Below are positions 32,980 to 41,870 of a DNA stretch of 64,000 bases, in pieces. The stretch covers positions 1 to 64,000 of the forward strand of contig NZ_JADEWL010000004.1 of assembly GCF_015207665.1 (NCBI RefSeq), given 5' to 3'. Origin of the DNA: Plectonema cf. radiosum LEGE 06105. Its GTDB lineage: Bacteria; Cyanobacteriota; Cyanobacteriia; Cyanobacteriales; Nostocaceae. Position 1 is the stretch's first letter. Every line of letters starts with the position of its first letter. The translations under genes were made by a program, and so were the position numbers. The notes under the pieces were generated by a model. The model searched no databases and was not told the origin of the DNA. It saw only the letters and a program-made list of their open reading frames with translations.

Positions 32980-33348
32980 ATGTATATGAAAAGGCAAATT
33001 CTTAGTACAACAATTGTGATATCTACAGTTTTATCAAGTAACTTTTCAGGTTTAGCCAGTGCGTTGAAGCGGGTTATAGGGATTGAATATCAAGCTATCA
33101 AACCACAAAATTCTATTGATGCAATGTTAAATCCCGAACAGGGTGGTATTAGACCAATGCCACCACCACCACCTTGGATTCCTCCAGTGGAAGAAGGGAT
33201 GATAAATAAAATGCCACCAGCTAGACCTAAAGCTGGTTATAGGGATTATACACCAATAAGACATTTACCACCATCGGCACCTTGGATTACTCCCACCATT
33301 GAAAATGACAGTCAATTACCGAGAGAACAATCTTTTCCTATTCGGTAA
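32980..33348 (+). CDS. Small exported proline-rich protein
   Basis: The 122-residue protein starts at 32980 or the next ATG at 32986. It has a signal peptide (ILSTTIVISTVLSSNFSGLASA, cut at about 27). The rest is rich in Pro with two related modules, MPPPPPWIPPVEEG (about 60) and LPPSAPWITPTIEN (about 95). Such W-bearing polyproline segments suggest a cell-surface or wall-binding part. I do not recognise the family. Confidence 0.6.
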   Translation: MYMKRQILSTTIVISTVLSSNFSGLASALKRVIGIEYQAIKPQNSIDAMLNPEQGGIRPMPPPPPWIPPVEEGMINKMPPARPKAGYRDYTPIRHLPPSAPWITPTIENDSQLPREQSFPIR

Positions 33349-33430
33349 TATTAGGGTTATTTGTAAGATATTTAATACGTTTAAAGTTGAAATTTTATGC
33401 GGAATTTGGAAAAGTTTTTTATAAAATCAC

Positions 33431-33497
33431 AAGTCGGGTTTTTTTTAGAAACCCGACTTCTCTGTGTCATTTGAGATGTAGCCTATTGCTACGTCTC
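33431..33497. repeat. Family B and family A hairpins side by side
   Basis: A family B palindrome (aagtcgggtttt / aaacccgactt, 33431-33459) is followed by a family A copy (gagatgtagc / gctacgtctc, 33473-33497). The pair separates two convergent genes and could terminate both. Confidence 0.8.
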
Positions 33498-33502
33498 TTC
33501 AA

Positions 33503-34300
33503 TTAATTACGCCATTTTTCGCTCCAAGCACCCGTAACATTAAACCCTCCTGTTACAGGAGTTAATTTCACTGAACCGTAAGCAAATGTATTACAAATTG
33601 GTCCAAAAGCTGAATTGCAGATATCGCTAGCACCGTGACCTGTATTACCACGAGTACCGAGATGAGAGTAAGTATTTCCTTCCCAATTACCGTTACCAAA
33701 CCAAGTCATATTTCTGCTTCCTACACGCAGTACACAACGTAAACCAGAACCATTACGGTTTCCTGCGAGGTCAGAAACTTGATATTCGTCAAAGTAATTT
33801 CCACAAGTTTTCGGTCTAGATAAAGGCTTATAGGAAGTGGATTGTACTGGTATCCATTCTTCATTCCATGCACCCGTTACACGAATTCTCGAACCAGGTA
33901 ACAACTGTATTTCGAGATTACGGTCAAAGCTACCGTTGAAATACTCTCCATTACCATGCATATCAGAAGCAGAGCCAATTAGGCTATTACCTTGATAAAA
34001 TGCGTGTCCTACGTGTCGATAGGTACTACCACTCCAATTTCCTTCACCATACCAAGCGATTTTAGGAAGACGGTTTGTTCTAGTACCCTGAGCAAATTTT
34101 ACGCAACGAATACCTTGACCTTGTGCATTACTCAAAGACTTAACAACATAAGTTTTTGTATGAGGAGCGCAGGTAAATTTTGATGCGGGATTAATTTTAA
34201 AATTAGGTGTGGGAATAGAAAATTGAGCGAGAGCCGCTGATGCTGTAGAAAGGATTACTATACTACCGAAAACTGTTGTTTTAATTACTTTACCGAACAT
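33503..34300 (-). CDS. Exported protein with an internal duplication
   Basis: The 265-residue precursor has a signal peptide (VFGSIVILSTASAALAQ, cut at about 26). The mature protein contains two related copies of a beta-rich module of about 105 residues. The first has CAPHTKTYVVKSL...GIRCVKF...WYGEGNWSGSTYRHVG...VTGAWNEEW. The second has CGNYFDEYQVSDL...GLRCVLR...WFGNGNWEGNTYSHLG...VTGAWSEKW. Each carries a Cys pair that could form a disulfide. The family is unfamiliar to me; a periplasmic or surface binding role is a guess. Confidence 0.7.
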   Translation of the reverse strand: MFGKVIKTTVFGSIVILSTASAALAQFSIPTPNFKINPASKFTCAPHTKTYVVKSLSNAQGQGIRCVKFAQGTRTNRLPKIAWYGEGNWSGSTYRHVGHAFYQGNSLIGSASDMHGNGEYFNGSFDRNLEIQLLPGSRIRVTGAWNEEWIPVQSTSYKPLSRPKTCGNYFDEYQVSDLAGNRNGSGLRCVLRVGSRNMTWFGNGNWEGNTYSHLGTRGNTGHGASDICNSAFGPICNTFAYGSVKLTPVTGGFNVTGAWSEKWRN

Positions 34301-34712
34301 TTGGAGACCTCACGAATAAGTTTAATTCTTTCTGTTATCTAGATACGTCTGGTTCCAAATATTTATGCAGCAATTTATCAAATTATTTTTACTTTTATAC
34401 GAAATCCTTCGGTTGTTATAAAAGACTAATTATGTATATAAAGATAATTATGACTACTTTCACACTCGGTATGATGGTTAAAAAATTTGTAGTGCGCCAA
34501 CGCACTATCCCGGACTTGATCACGAATGTGAAGGTAACTTAACTCATATCTTGCACCATAGAAACCTATCGTTAAAATAATTACTAATTGTTTGACTTCG
34601 TTTCTACCCGCCTGGGACTGCAAGTCCCAGTCTGATAGTAGAAGTCCATTAAAATGGACTAAAAATACTACAGCTTTAGATTAGTTATATTTTTATTTAT
34701 ATTTTTGATTAA
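34301..34712. repeat. Spacer with family D double hairpin
   Basis: At 34611-34660 there are two adjacent hairpins (tgggactgcaagtccca and agtccattaaaatggact). The same pair occurs at 52994-53043. A small palindrome (gtgcgccaacgcac) is at 34493-34506. The minus-strand ORF over this area uses the repeat and is not credible. Confidence 0.8.
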
Positions 34713-37358
34713 TTAAGTAATTATGCGGCTCTGTGTAAGATATAAGTTAATATTTTTCGCAAATAAACTTTGTAACCGATGCAATTTAGAGCCTACTTGG
34801 TATAGCAAATCACCCTTTCCTAAGAGATAAGCAGCAGCGTTTTCTTTACCACCCAAAATAATTCTAGAATCGGCTTCGCTAGCGGTACGTAAAGCAACTC
34901 TTCCAGGTAAATTCGAGCGGATTATCGGTGTAACTACTGAAGCATCGGGACGTTGAGTAGCAATAATTAAGTGAATTCCGGCAGCGCGTGCTTTTGCACC
35001 CAAACGTTTGATACTTTTTTCTAAGGCTGTACGAGATTCCTTTTCAGCCATAAAATCGGCATATTCATCAAAAATACAGACAATGCGGGGTAAAGGCTTC
35101 TGGTTCGCTTGATTGTAAGCAGTTAAATCGTTACATCCAGCAGTTTCAAAACGCTGATAACGCGATTCCATCTCATTTACCAAATCTTCCATCAACGCGA
35201 TCGCAGTATCGCTATCTTTAACGATAGGCGAATATAGCCACGGCATTTTCTCGAATTCGGGAAAAGTAACTCGTTTGGGATCTACCAAAGCGATTTGCAG
35301 ATGTTGCGGTGAATAACGAACTAGTAAACTGAGAAGTTGCGATCGCAAAAATTCGCTTTTACCGCTTCCAGTTGTACCACCGACTAAAAAGTGGCAGGTA
35401 TTAGGATCTGATAAATCCGCTTCTACTAATTCTCCTTCTAAATTCACCCCGATAGCAATTTTTACTGATACAGAATTAGGTAATTTATCTGACTTTATAT
35501 AATGATCAAAAATAGCAGCTTGTCGATTGGGATTGGGTAAATCAACGCTGATATATCCAGCCTGTGGTTCAATTAGCGGCGGATTTTCCAATCCCATTTG
35601 TACCTGTAAATCTGCGTATAGCTTCTGAATAGCATTAACTTTTACACCTAATTGCGGCTTTAGTTTCACTCGAATAAAACTAGGAGCAACAACAGTCCCA
35701 ATCAAATCTACATTAATTGCAAAGGATTGTAAAGTTGTCACCAACTCTTCACCAATTCCATCAGCATCAACCAATACCTCTTGATTTCCTTCCTCCGCGC
35801 CCTCTGCGTCTCTGCGGTTTTTTAATCCGTAATCTTCTGCTGTTACAGAGGAGTTGTCATCTTTCTTTACAGAAACTTGATCAGAATCTACCCCATCACC
35901 AAAATAACTTTGACATTTCTGCTGTTGCGGACAAATTTCGCATAAATAAGGCTGAGTTGTCGGTGGTGGTACCTCCAGAGGTGGTTCCGAAGTTAACCAT
36001 TCCTGCATTTGTTGTAATTTGTGGGGAATCAACTGATGTATCGTATCTTTCAACTGTTCCCAGTCATAATAATATTCTTTGAACTCCGGTAAAACGCAGT
36101 AAACCGCCGAATCTACAGGAACTTGCTGCTTTTGTTGCAACATATAACTATATAAAGAAACTTGGGCTAATTGCGCTGATGGATCTACAGGTTGATAGGT
36201 TTTAAACTCAATTACACACAAACGTTTGCGTTCCCAATTGTATACCAAACAGTCCAATTCTCCCCGAACTTGTTGTTGGCTTCCATTGGGTAAATCAAAA
36301 TAATGTTCTAATTGACGTTCTTGTGAAATAAAAGTATTACGAATCAGGCTTTCTGCACTGCAATAGCGTCTATTTACGAGCAGAATTTCAGCAAAGCGTT
36401 GAATTATACCTCGCAAACCTTGCCAAACTTGCAACATTGGTTGAGCTTTACTACCATCTTTTACAACAATTTTTTCCAGGTAAGGTGAAAACTTAACTTG
36501 AAAAAAAATCTGCTGCATTTCTTGAGCAACTGCTTCTATTTGTAACTGCGATGATTCTGGTTTAAATAATTGCTGAAATTTTGGTTCAACAAGTGCTAAA
36601 TTAATAAATTCATCTGCTAAATAATGGAAAATTTTACCGATTCCAGTTACAGTATCGCGGGGAATAAATAGCGTTTTACCGCCGAATTTATCGCCGAGAT
36701 AAAACAGACGCGGACATTCAAATGCAACTCGAACTTTAGTGACGGTTAAAGATGAACTATCGGTTTTTTTAGTAAATTTATTTGTATTAGCTGTCATATT
36801 AAAAATATTATTTTCACCTTCTGAATTAAATTCTAATAAACTGCGATGCACGGCAGCTAGATAAACCGTATCCATAGCCGCATAATGTAACTGTTTTTGT
36901 GTCAGAGGACGTTTTCCCCAGTCGCTAGCTCCTCCATCAGCATCTACATTAGTAAAGTTGCACAATTCTGTTGCAAGAGTTTTGAGTTTTAAATTAGATG
37001 TTTCTAAAACTTTTTGAGTAATCTTACGAGCGATTTTCAACGTACAGGTAATATTAGAGGCTAACTTTTCTCCTAAATATCTTAAATCAAAACTGGCATT
37101 GTGAAATACTTTTTCAATCTGGGGATTAACCATAATTTGGTCAATAAAATATGTGGCTAAATCTGGTTTATCCAACACATCGAGAATATAAGCCGATTCA
37201 CCCGTTGAATCTTTAGGGTTAGCTAATACCTGAATTAAAGAGAGTTTAGGATTTGCAGTTCGACAGTTAGCAATTTCTGTATCTAGCCATAATATTTTAG
37301 ACGAACGAAATTGATTAATTTGGGTTTTTATTTGTGTTTCATCTGTTAGGTAGTGCAT
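34713..37358 (-). CDS. Fusion of DEDDy exonuclease, Fe-S PD-(D/E)XK nuclease and FtsK/SpoIIIE motor
   Basis: This 881-residue protein has three enzymatic parts. Residues 1-180 form an RNase D-like 3'-5' exonuclease: Asp26/Glu28 (LDTE), Asp91 (NASFDLRYL) and Tyr159/Asp163 (YAAMDTVYL). Residues 205-486 form a RecB/Cas4-like nuclease with Asp369, Glu384 and Lys386 (GELDC...IEFKT) and four cysteines (C215, C473, C476, C482) as in Fe-S nucleases. Residues 560-881 form an FtsK/SpoIIIE ATPase with Walker A GGTTGSGKS (660-668), Walker B FDEYADF (763-769) and ARAAGIHLIIATQRP. The last is FtsK-like, not HerA-like. A repeat-derived peptide (508-530) sits in the linker. It is the third gene of a leftward trio. 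It probably moves along and degrades DNA; defence is an inference. Confidence 0.9.
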   Translation of the reverse strand: MHYLTDETQIKTQINQFRSSKILWLDTEIANCRTANPKLSLIQVLANPKDSTGESAYILDVLDKPDLATYFIDQIMVNPQIEKVFHNASFDLRYLGEKLASNITCTLKIARKITQKVLETSNLKLKTLATELCNFTNVDADGGASDWGKRPLTQKQLHYAAMDTVYLAAVHRSLLEFNSEGENNIFNMTANTNKFTKKTDSSSLTVTKVRVAFECPRLFYLGDKFGGKTLFIPRDTVTGIGKIFHYLADEFINLALVEPKFQQLFKPESSQLQIEAVAQEMQQIFFQVKFSPYLEKIVVKDGSKAQPMLQVWQGLRGIIQRFAEILLVNRRYCSAESLIRNTFISQERQLEHYFDLPNGSQQQVRGELDCLVYNWERKRLCVIEFKTYQPVDPSAQLAQVSLYSYMLQQKQQVPVDSAVYCVLPEFKEYYYDWEQLKDTIHQLIPHKLQQMQEWLTSEPPLEVPPPTTQPYLCEICPQQQKCQSYFGDGVDSDQVSVKKDDNSSVTAEDYGLKNRRDAEGAEEGNQEVLVDADGIGEELVTTLQSFAINVDLIGTVVAPSFIRVKLKPQLGVKVNAIQKLYADLQVQMGLENPPLIEPQAGYISVDLPNPNRQAAIFDHYIKSDKLPNSVSVKIAIGVNLEGELVEADLSDPNTCHFLVGGTTGSGKSEFLRSQLLSLLVRYSPQHLQIALVDPKRVTFPEFEKMPWLYSPIVKDSDTAIALMEDLVNEMESRYQRFETAGCNDLTAYNQANQKPLPRIVCIFDEYADFMAEKESRTALEKSIKRLGAKARAAGIHLIIATQRPDASVVTPIIRSNLPGRVALRTASEADSRIILGGKENAAAYLLGKGDLLYQVGSKLHRLQSLFAKNINLYLTQSRIIT
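35769..35837 (-). repeat. cagagg repeat element in frame in the FtsK fusion gene
   Basis: On the coding strand the sequence gaagattacggattaaaaaa leads into ccgcagagacgcagagggcg and cggaggaagg. It is translated as EDYGLKNRRDAEGAEEGN, residues 508-525, between nuclease and motor domains. Confidence 0.9.
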
Positions 37359-37416
37359 TGAGATAATATATTTATTAAATATGATTTTTAAGAGTAAATG
37401 GCAAATTGAAATAAAC

Positions 37417-37520
37417 GGCGGTTGAAACCGCTTCTACATAGGCAAAGTCCACCTGCGTGGACTATTTATTTATAACCCGCGCAGGCGGGTTTCGTTTGTG
37501 TAGCAGCGGTTTCAACCGCC
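37417..37520. repeat. Compound palindrome inside the three-gene cassette
   Basis: Outer arms ggcggttgaaaccgct and agcggtttcaaccgcc pair perfectly over 104 bases. Inside are two hairpins, agtccacctgcgtggact and aacccgcgcaggcgggtt. It lies in the 209-base gap between the ATPase and the FtsK fusion genes, a position where it could partly block or process the transcript. Confidence 0.9.
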
Positions 37521-37567
37521 AGATATTAAACCCGCCAAATTATCAAATTCCATTCCCTACATACCCC

Positions 37568-39667
37568 CTAAACATTCAACAAAATCAATTGGTCTTGTAA
37601 TTTTTTTTCGGTGTTAATAATTTTAACTTTTTTCTCTTCACATAAAGATTGAATTAGTAATTTTACATCACTTTCACTCACATCAGAAAACTCAGTTGTA
37701 CAATTTGAAATTAAAGTATAAACTGCCATACATTTTTCAGTTTTGACAAGATTAAATAAGAAATTATTGACAGGTCTCCAATCTCTTATAGTTTGATTTC
37801 TACCTTCTTCTTTTTCTTCTGTAGGATTTACTTTTGCAATAATTTCTAAACTCTGTAGTAAAGTACATTTATCTAAAAATTGAGATTCACGAACCAATGA
37901 TTGTAGTTCTGGCAAATTAATTGTTTTACCACCAATGACTAACTCATGAGCTAAAGCAGCATTGACCAAACTATGATACGTAGCTAATACATGAACAGAA
38001 GATAACTTGGGCTTAATATGGATATTTTGAGTACCTGTGAATATCTGCTGATACAGTTGATAACCTTTGAGCTTTCCATTTCCAACATTACTAATTCTAA
38101 TCAGATATAGTTTGTCACAAAGCTGATTTTGAATTGCTTTAAGAGAAGCATTCATAATATTAAAGAAACTGGTCATATTAGAATCTTCCGTCCAAACTAT
38201 TCCTACCCTTTCGCGTTTACCAGGCTGTAAATAGCTCAACGAATAACCGGCATATTTACCACTAATAAGCTTTTGTTTAATTCCTTGTACTTGTAATGCT
38301 TCTAAGGCTTCTTTGAGATTACCAATTAAATCAGGTGCTGATAATAGAGTAATTTTAGAGATTTTCTCCTGAATTTTATTATATTCTTTTTGCCATATTA
38401 ATTCAAATTCCGCTGCAATTGTTGGCTTGTCTTTCGCTGCTTGTGTCGTCGTGATAACTAACGGAGGTTTATCTTGCCCTGGAATTTTAATGCCAATTTT
38501 AACGTTTTTAGCGCTTTCTTCTTGTCGCGGTATTGCAGTACTATCTATCAGCGATAGTTTATATCTGTAATACTCGTTTTTTGCTATAGTTAGTGCATTT
38601 CTTGGTAGTGTTTTACCACCGAGAAAACTTTCGGTTAAAAATTGCCGAGTTAATGGGAAAATAGCTGATTTCGGCTGTGAATCTGCTTGTTGATGTAACG
38701 GTTTTAGCTGGTAAGCCCAAAGTGCTTCTACTTGCTCTAAATTAATATTTTTTAATTTTAAAGCTTTATCAATTCGAGCTTTGTCTGCTGAATTATTAAT
38801 CTGGTCGGAATTTCTTTTCCATGTATTAGTAATAATGCTAATAATAACTAAAAAGTTTTTCAGATAGCTATTATGAATAGTTGTGTTGACATTGAATAAA
38901 GATTGAAAATCCTGAGAACCATCGGGGTTACGAGGAATATTATCTAAATTGTCAAAACATAAAACAATCGGTTGAGTTTGAGTTGAAATTCTACTAAGAT
39001 TTGCCAAAATATTTTTAGCCGCGTCTTCTGAATCAATGCATCTGCTAACTTTTAAAGCCTGCATTGACTCTTCGCTTAAGTCATCTCCCCGCAACCACTC
39101 GCAAGCGATGGGATATAATTCTGGGATTGTTAAATCGTACAGTACACCAAAAAAAAAGTCGGGATTGTAGAGTCCAGCTATGTTATAAGTCCTTTTGAGA
39201 TGTTGAATAAATTTACGGCGATCGCTCTGCAAAAACAACCAACTATTATTACTTTTCGTAAAGGCTGATAAGTTTTTCAGCCACAACATCAACTGCGACT
39301 CTTGCTGTCCTTCCGGAGTTTGAATTAAGCTATCAACGGTAGAACGTAAAACGTGTCTCCAGATATAATCGCTATTAGCCCAAGGACCGATATAAGCAAA
39401 AAAGGCTTTAGAATTAAGAGTACGCTTGAGCCGACCTAATAAATAACTTTTACCAGAACCGGAGTCACCAAAAAGTAACAATGTACGGCTACGATTATCT
39501 TTAATAACTAAATCGAGAAATCCTTCAACTTCAGTTATTACCTCTTGATGAATTGAATCAACGCTGTTACTTGAATCTTGTTTTTCTTCCCAAAAGTTAC
39601 CTGGTTTGGGATTTATGAGACCAAAAGGATTGACCTCACGCTGAATAATCTTATCGATAGATGTCAT
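37568..39667 (-). CDS. P-loop ATPase of the three-gene cassette
   Basis: The 699-residue protein has an AAA/ORC-STAND-like ATPase at its N-terminus (about 40-330), with Walker A LLFGDSGSGKSYLL (67-74 core) and Walker B VLCFDNLDNIP (Asp239, Asp242). Residues 430-620 are a second alpha/beta domain (YAGYSLSYLQPGKRERVGIVW, LYLIRISNVGNGKLKGYQLYQQIF) that I do not recognise. The last 120 residues (about 580-699) look like helical and winged-helix DNA-binding sequence. It starts 42 bases after the upstream gene's stop, so cotranscription is likely. It may control or load the FtsK-nuclease; this is an inference from gene order. Confidence 0.75.
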   Translation of the reverse strand: MTSIDKIIQREVNPFGLINPKPGNFWEEKQDSSNSVDSIHQEVITEVEGFLDLVIKDNRSRTLLLFGDSGSGKSYLLGRLKRTLNSKAFFAYIGPWANSDYIWRHVLRSTVDSLIQTPEGQQESQLMLWLKNLSAFTKSNNSWLFLQSDRRKFIQHLKRTYNIAGLYNPDFFFGVLYDLTIPELYPIACEWLRGDDLSEESMQALKVSRCIDSEDAAKNILANLSRISTQTQPIVLCFDNLDNIPRNPDGSQDFQSLFNVNTTIHNSYLKNFLVIISIITNTWKRNSDQINNSADKARIDKALKLKNINLEQVEALWAYQLKPLHQQADSQPKSAIFPLTRQFLTESFLGGKTLPRNALTIAKNEYYRYKLSLIDSTAIPRQEESAKNVKIGIKIPGQDKPPLVITTTQAAKDKPTIAAEFELIWQKEYNKIQEKISKITLLSAPDLIGNLKEALEALQVQGIKQKLISGKYAGYSLSYLQPGKRERVGIVWTEDSNMTSFFNIMNASLKAIQNQLCDKLYLIRISNVGNGKLKGYQLYQQIFTGTQNIHIKPKLSSVHVLATYHSLVNAALAHELVIGGKTINLPELQSLVRESQFLDKCTLLQSLEIIAKVNPTEEKEEGRNQTIRDWRPVNNFLFNLVKTEKCMAVYTLISNCTTEFSDVSESDVKLLIQSLCEEKKVKIINTEKKLQDQLILLNV

Positions 39668-39709
39668 GATTAAACTATGGTGTGAGTAGCGAATCGAAAT
39701 AAAAGATAG

Positions 39710-40549
39710 CTATTCAAATGAGATAAAGAACAACGGACCACCGATATTTTGTACGATACCAGCATCAATTTGTTCGGGAGTAAAAGCGTTAGCTTCTTGC
39801 AAAGTACTTAATTCAATTTTGTCGTCAGCTTGCAAGCGATAAAGTGCTTTATCTAACTCATCCCGCGACAATGGGGGTTGTAATTTTTCCCGCAAGTAGA
39901 AAATAGGTAAATAATTTCTAGTACCTATTTCCTTATCTAATTTCTGAATGATTTGTAAAATATCTTCGTCAGTAATATTAGTAATCTCTACAGTAGACTC
40001 CGTAGTAATACCTGGTTGTTCCGACTTCATCTGTAGAGTTTTCCGTAAAAAACGCAGGTAATTATTTAATAAATCCAAACTGAGGGTAGGATTAGCCCCT
40101 TTCTTAGGGTTGTAATCATCTCGTAAAAATTCAATTCCTCGCTCAGTTAGCCATACCTCAGCTTTCGTCTTTTTAATTTTGATTTCAGTTTCAATCAATC
40201 CGCGACTGCTCAGACTTTTTAAAATCTCTTCTTTTTCAGCAGCTTTCAACGAAGATTTTATTTTACTCGGTGCTACTTTACCTGAAGCTTTACCGACATT
40301 CTCTAATATCTTAAGTTCTTTATCCTCAATCGGAATTTCTGCTGCATCAAGTTTCAATAAAGCTTGACCGGGAGGTAAAATTTTGACAGATGCAATCTCG
40401 CGAGAGTAATCGATGATATCGCGATCGCCCAAATTTTGGCAAATTGTGTTTTTACCTTTAAATGACGTGAAAACCTTGCCGCTCAAGGTCGTGCGGTAGT
40501 TTTCGCACCCTAATAACTTAAGTAAAAACTTTAATTCGTTCGTATCCAT
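39710..40549 (-). CDS. Winged-helix-like protein, first gene of the three-gene cassette
   Basis: The 279-residue soluble protein contains helical segments typical of tandem winged-helix domains: IKSSLKAAEKEEILKSLSSRGLIETEIKIKKT-like (about 100-127, residues shown in part) with the beta-wing KAEVWLTERGIEFL, and a C-terminal one LPIFYLREKLQPPLSRDELDKAL with a wing IELSTLQEANAF (about 205-262). It closes with GGPLFFISFE. These resemble the DNA-binding specificity or regulator parts of multi-gene ATPase systems. I do not recognise a named family. It opens the leftward trio, 42 bases before the ATPase. Confidence 0.68.
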   Translation of the reverse strand: MDTNELKFLLKLLGCENYRTTLSGKVFTSFKGKNTICQNLGDRDIIDYSREIASVKILPPGQALLKLDAAEIPIEDKELKILENVGKASGKVAPSKIKSSLKAAEKEEILKSLSSRGLIETEIKIKKTKAEVWLTERGIEFLRDDYNPKKGANPTLSLDLLNNYLRFLRKTLQMKSEQPGITTESTVEITNITDEDILQIIQKLDKEIGTRNYLPIFYLREKLQPPLSRDELDKALYRLQADDKIELSTLQEANAFTPEQIDAGIVQNIGGPLFFISFE

Positions 40550-40748
40550 ACGGGTAATCTTGCCTGTATATCAGTCAGCACTACCTGACAGCAAAGGGTA
40601 TAAATTTGTTTCCTTTTTTTATTTTAATGAGATGTACTCGCTTACGGCAAAATTAGTTATTAAAAATAGTAAAGATGGACGACTCGAATCCACCTTTTAT
40701 ATCTAAATATTTCTGATATTGCTAAATACGGGTATGAATTTAGATTTT

Positions 40749-40774
40749 GAGACGTTGCACTGCAACGTCTCTAC
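40749..40774. repeat. Family A hairpin
   Basis: Perfect pairing of gagacgttgca and tgcaacgtctc across a short loop, then tac. It lies just downstream of the glycosyltransferase gene and may help end its transcript. Confidence 0.9.
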
Positions 40775-40776
40775 AC

Positions 40777-41724
40777 TCACCCTTTCACTTTCCGCAAAAC
40801 ATCAAATGCTTTACCCCTAACACTTACAGGTAACAAAGATAATCCCAACCCAGTCCATGCTTTAGCAGTAGAAAAAGACTTTCCTTTCTTAACCAATTCT
40901 CTTCCTTTTGCGGTTTCACCAGTTTCAATTAACCGCAAACCTAACAATAATTGTGTTTCTTGTAAACGCTGTAATCTAACTTTTTCTAACTTTTCCGAAT
41001 CAAATTGATAGCTTTGTAAATACTGCTGTTTATCTCTTAAATAAGGAATTGCGCGATTAATTCCTTGCTGTTGTGCATGAACTCGATATTCCATTAACAA
41101 TTTTGGTAGATAATAACCTTTTTTCCCAGCCAAAGCTAACCGTACAAATAAATCATTATCCTCACAATTTTGCCAATTTGGCTGCATAAACCCGACTTCA
41201 ACTACACTTTGACGACGAAATAAAGTTGCACCAATTTGAAAACTTTGATTCACAAATACAACTTCTAATAAATTCTCTACCACACCTTCAATTAAATCTT
41301 TCCTTCCCCAACGACGAGAATTTTCCTCAGTTTTAGCTTCATCTCGTACATTATTAATATCAATTATCCAATGGTCAGTACCAACAAAATCTATTGTAGA
41401 ATCTTGCTCAAGTATGCTAGAAGTTTCCGCGATAAAATCCGGGGTTAATCTATCATCATCGTCAAACTTAATAAAATAATCCCCCGTCGCTGCATCAAAA
41501 CCAGAACGCATATTATTACTTTTCCCAATATTCTGGTGATGTCGGATATATTTAATCCGATTATCTTGATACTTTGACATTAAATCCGCAGTTCCATCAC
41601 TAGAACCATCGTCACAAACAATCAGTTCAAAATTTTGATAAGTTTGTTGAAGTACACTTTCAATCGCGAAAGGTAGTAAATCAATACGGTTAAATGTCGG
41701 AATACAAATACTAACTTTAGACAT
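40777..41724 (-). CDS. Family 2 glycosyltransferase
   Basis: This 315-residue protein has a GT-A fold. The N-terminal nucleotide-sugar part reads VSICIPTFNRIDLLPFAIESVL, then VCDDGSSDGT, and the metal-binding cluster FIKFDDDDRLTPDF (the DXD-type). The acceptor part has NCEDNDLFVRLALAGKKGYYLP, the usual catalytic ED block. No membrane helix is seen, so it acts at the cytosolic face, on lipid-linked or nascent surface glycan. It forms a probable unit with the adjoining pyruvyl transferase gene, though a repeat cluster lies between. Confidence 0.92.
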   Translation of the reverse strand: MSKVSICIPTFNRIDLLPFAIESVLQQTYQNFELIVCDDGSSDGTADLMSKYQDNRIKYIRHHQNIGKSNNMRSGFDAATGDYFIKFDDDDRLTPDFIAETSSILEQDSTIDFVGTDHWIIDINNVRDEAKTEENSRRWGRKDLIEGVVENLLEVVFVNQSFQIGATLFRRQSVVEVGFMQPNWQNCEDNDLFVRLALAGKKGYYLPKLLMEYRVHAQQQGINRAIPYLRDKQQYLQSYQFDSEKLEKVRLQRLQETQLLLGLRLIETGETAKGRELVKKGKSFSTAKAWTGLGLSLLPVSVRGKAFDVLRKVKG

Positions 41725-41728
41725 AATA

Positions 41729-41870
41729 AAAGGAGTTAGGAGTTAGGAGTTATGAATTGTAGAGACGTAGCAATGCTACGTCTCTACGGGAGTTATGAGT
41801 TAGTACCACCGGAGTTAGGAGTTATTATACCTTTCACCTTTGACCTTTGACCTTTAACCTTTATCCTTTC
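41729..41870. repeat. Repeat cluster with a perfect family A hairpin
   Basis: The segment has gagttag/gagttat repeats, a perfect family A palindrome at 41759-41787, the block accaccggagttaggag, and a heptamer run (cctttga/cctttaa) at about 41830-41866. The stop of the next leftward gene falls at the edge of the heptamers. Confidence 0.9.

Noticed and set aside
34426-34623. Minus-strand frame of 65 codons
   Set aside because: It is built partly from the family D repeat and lacks coding character.
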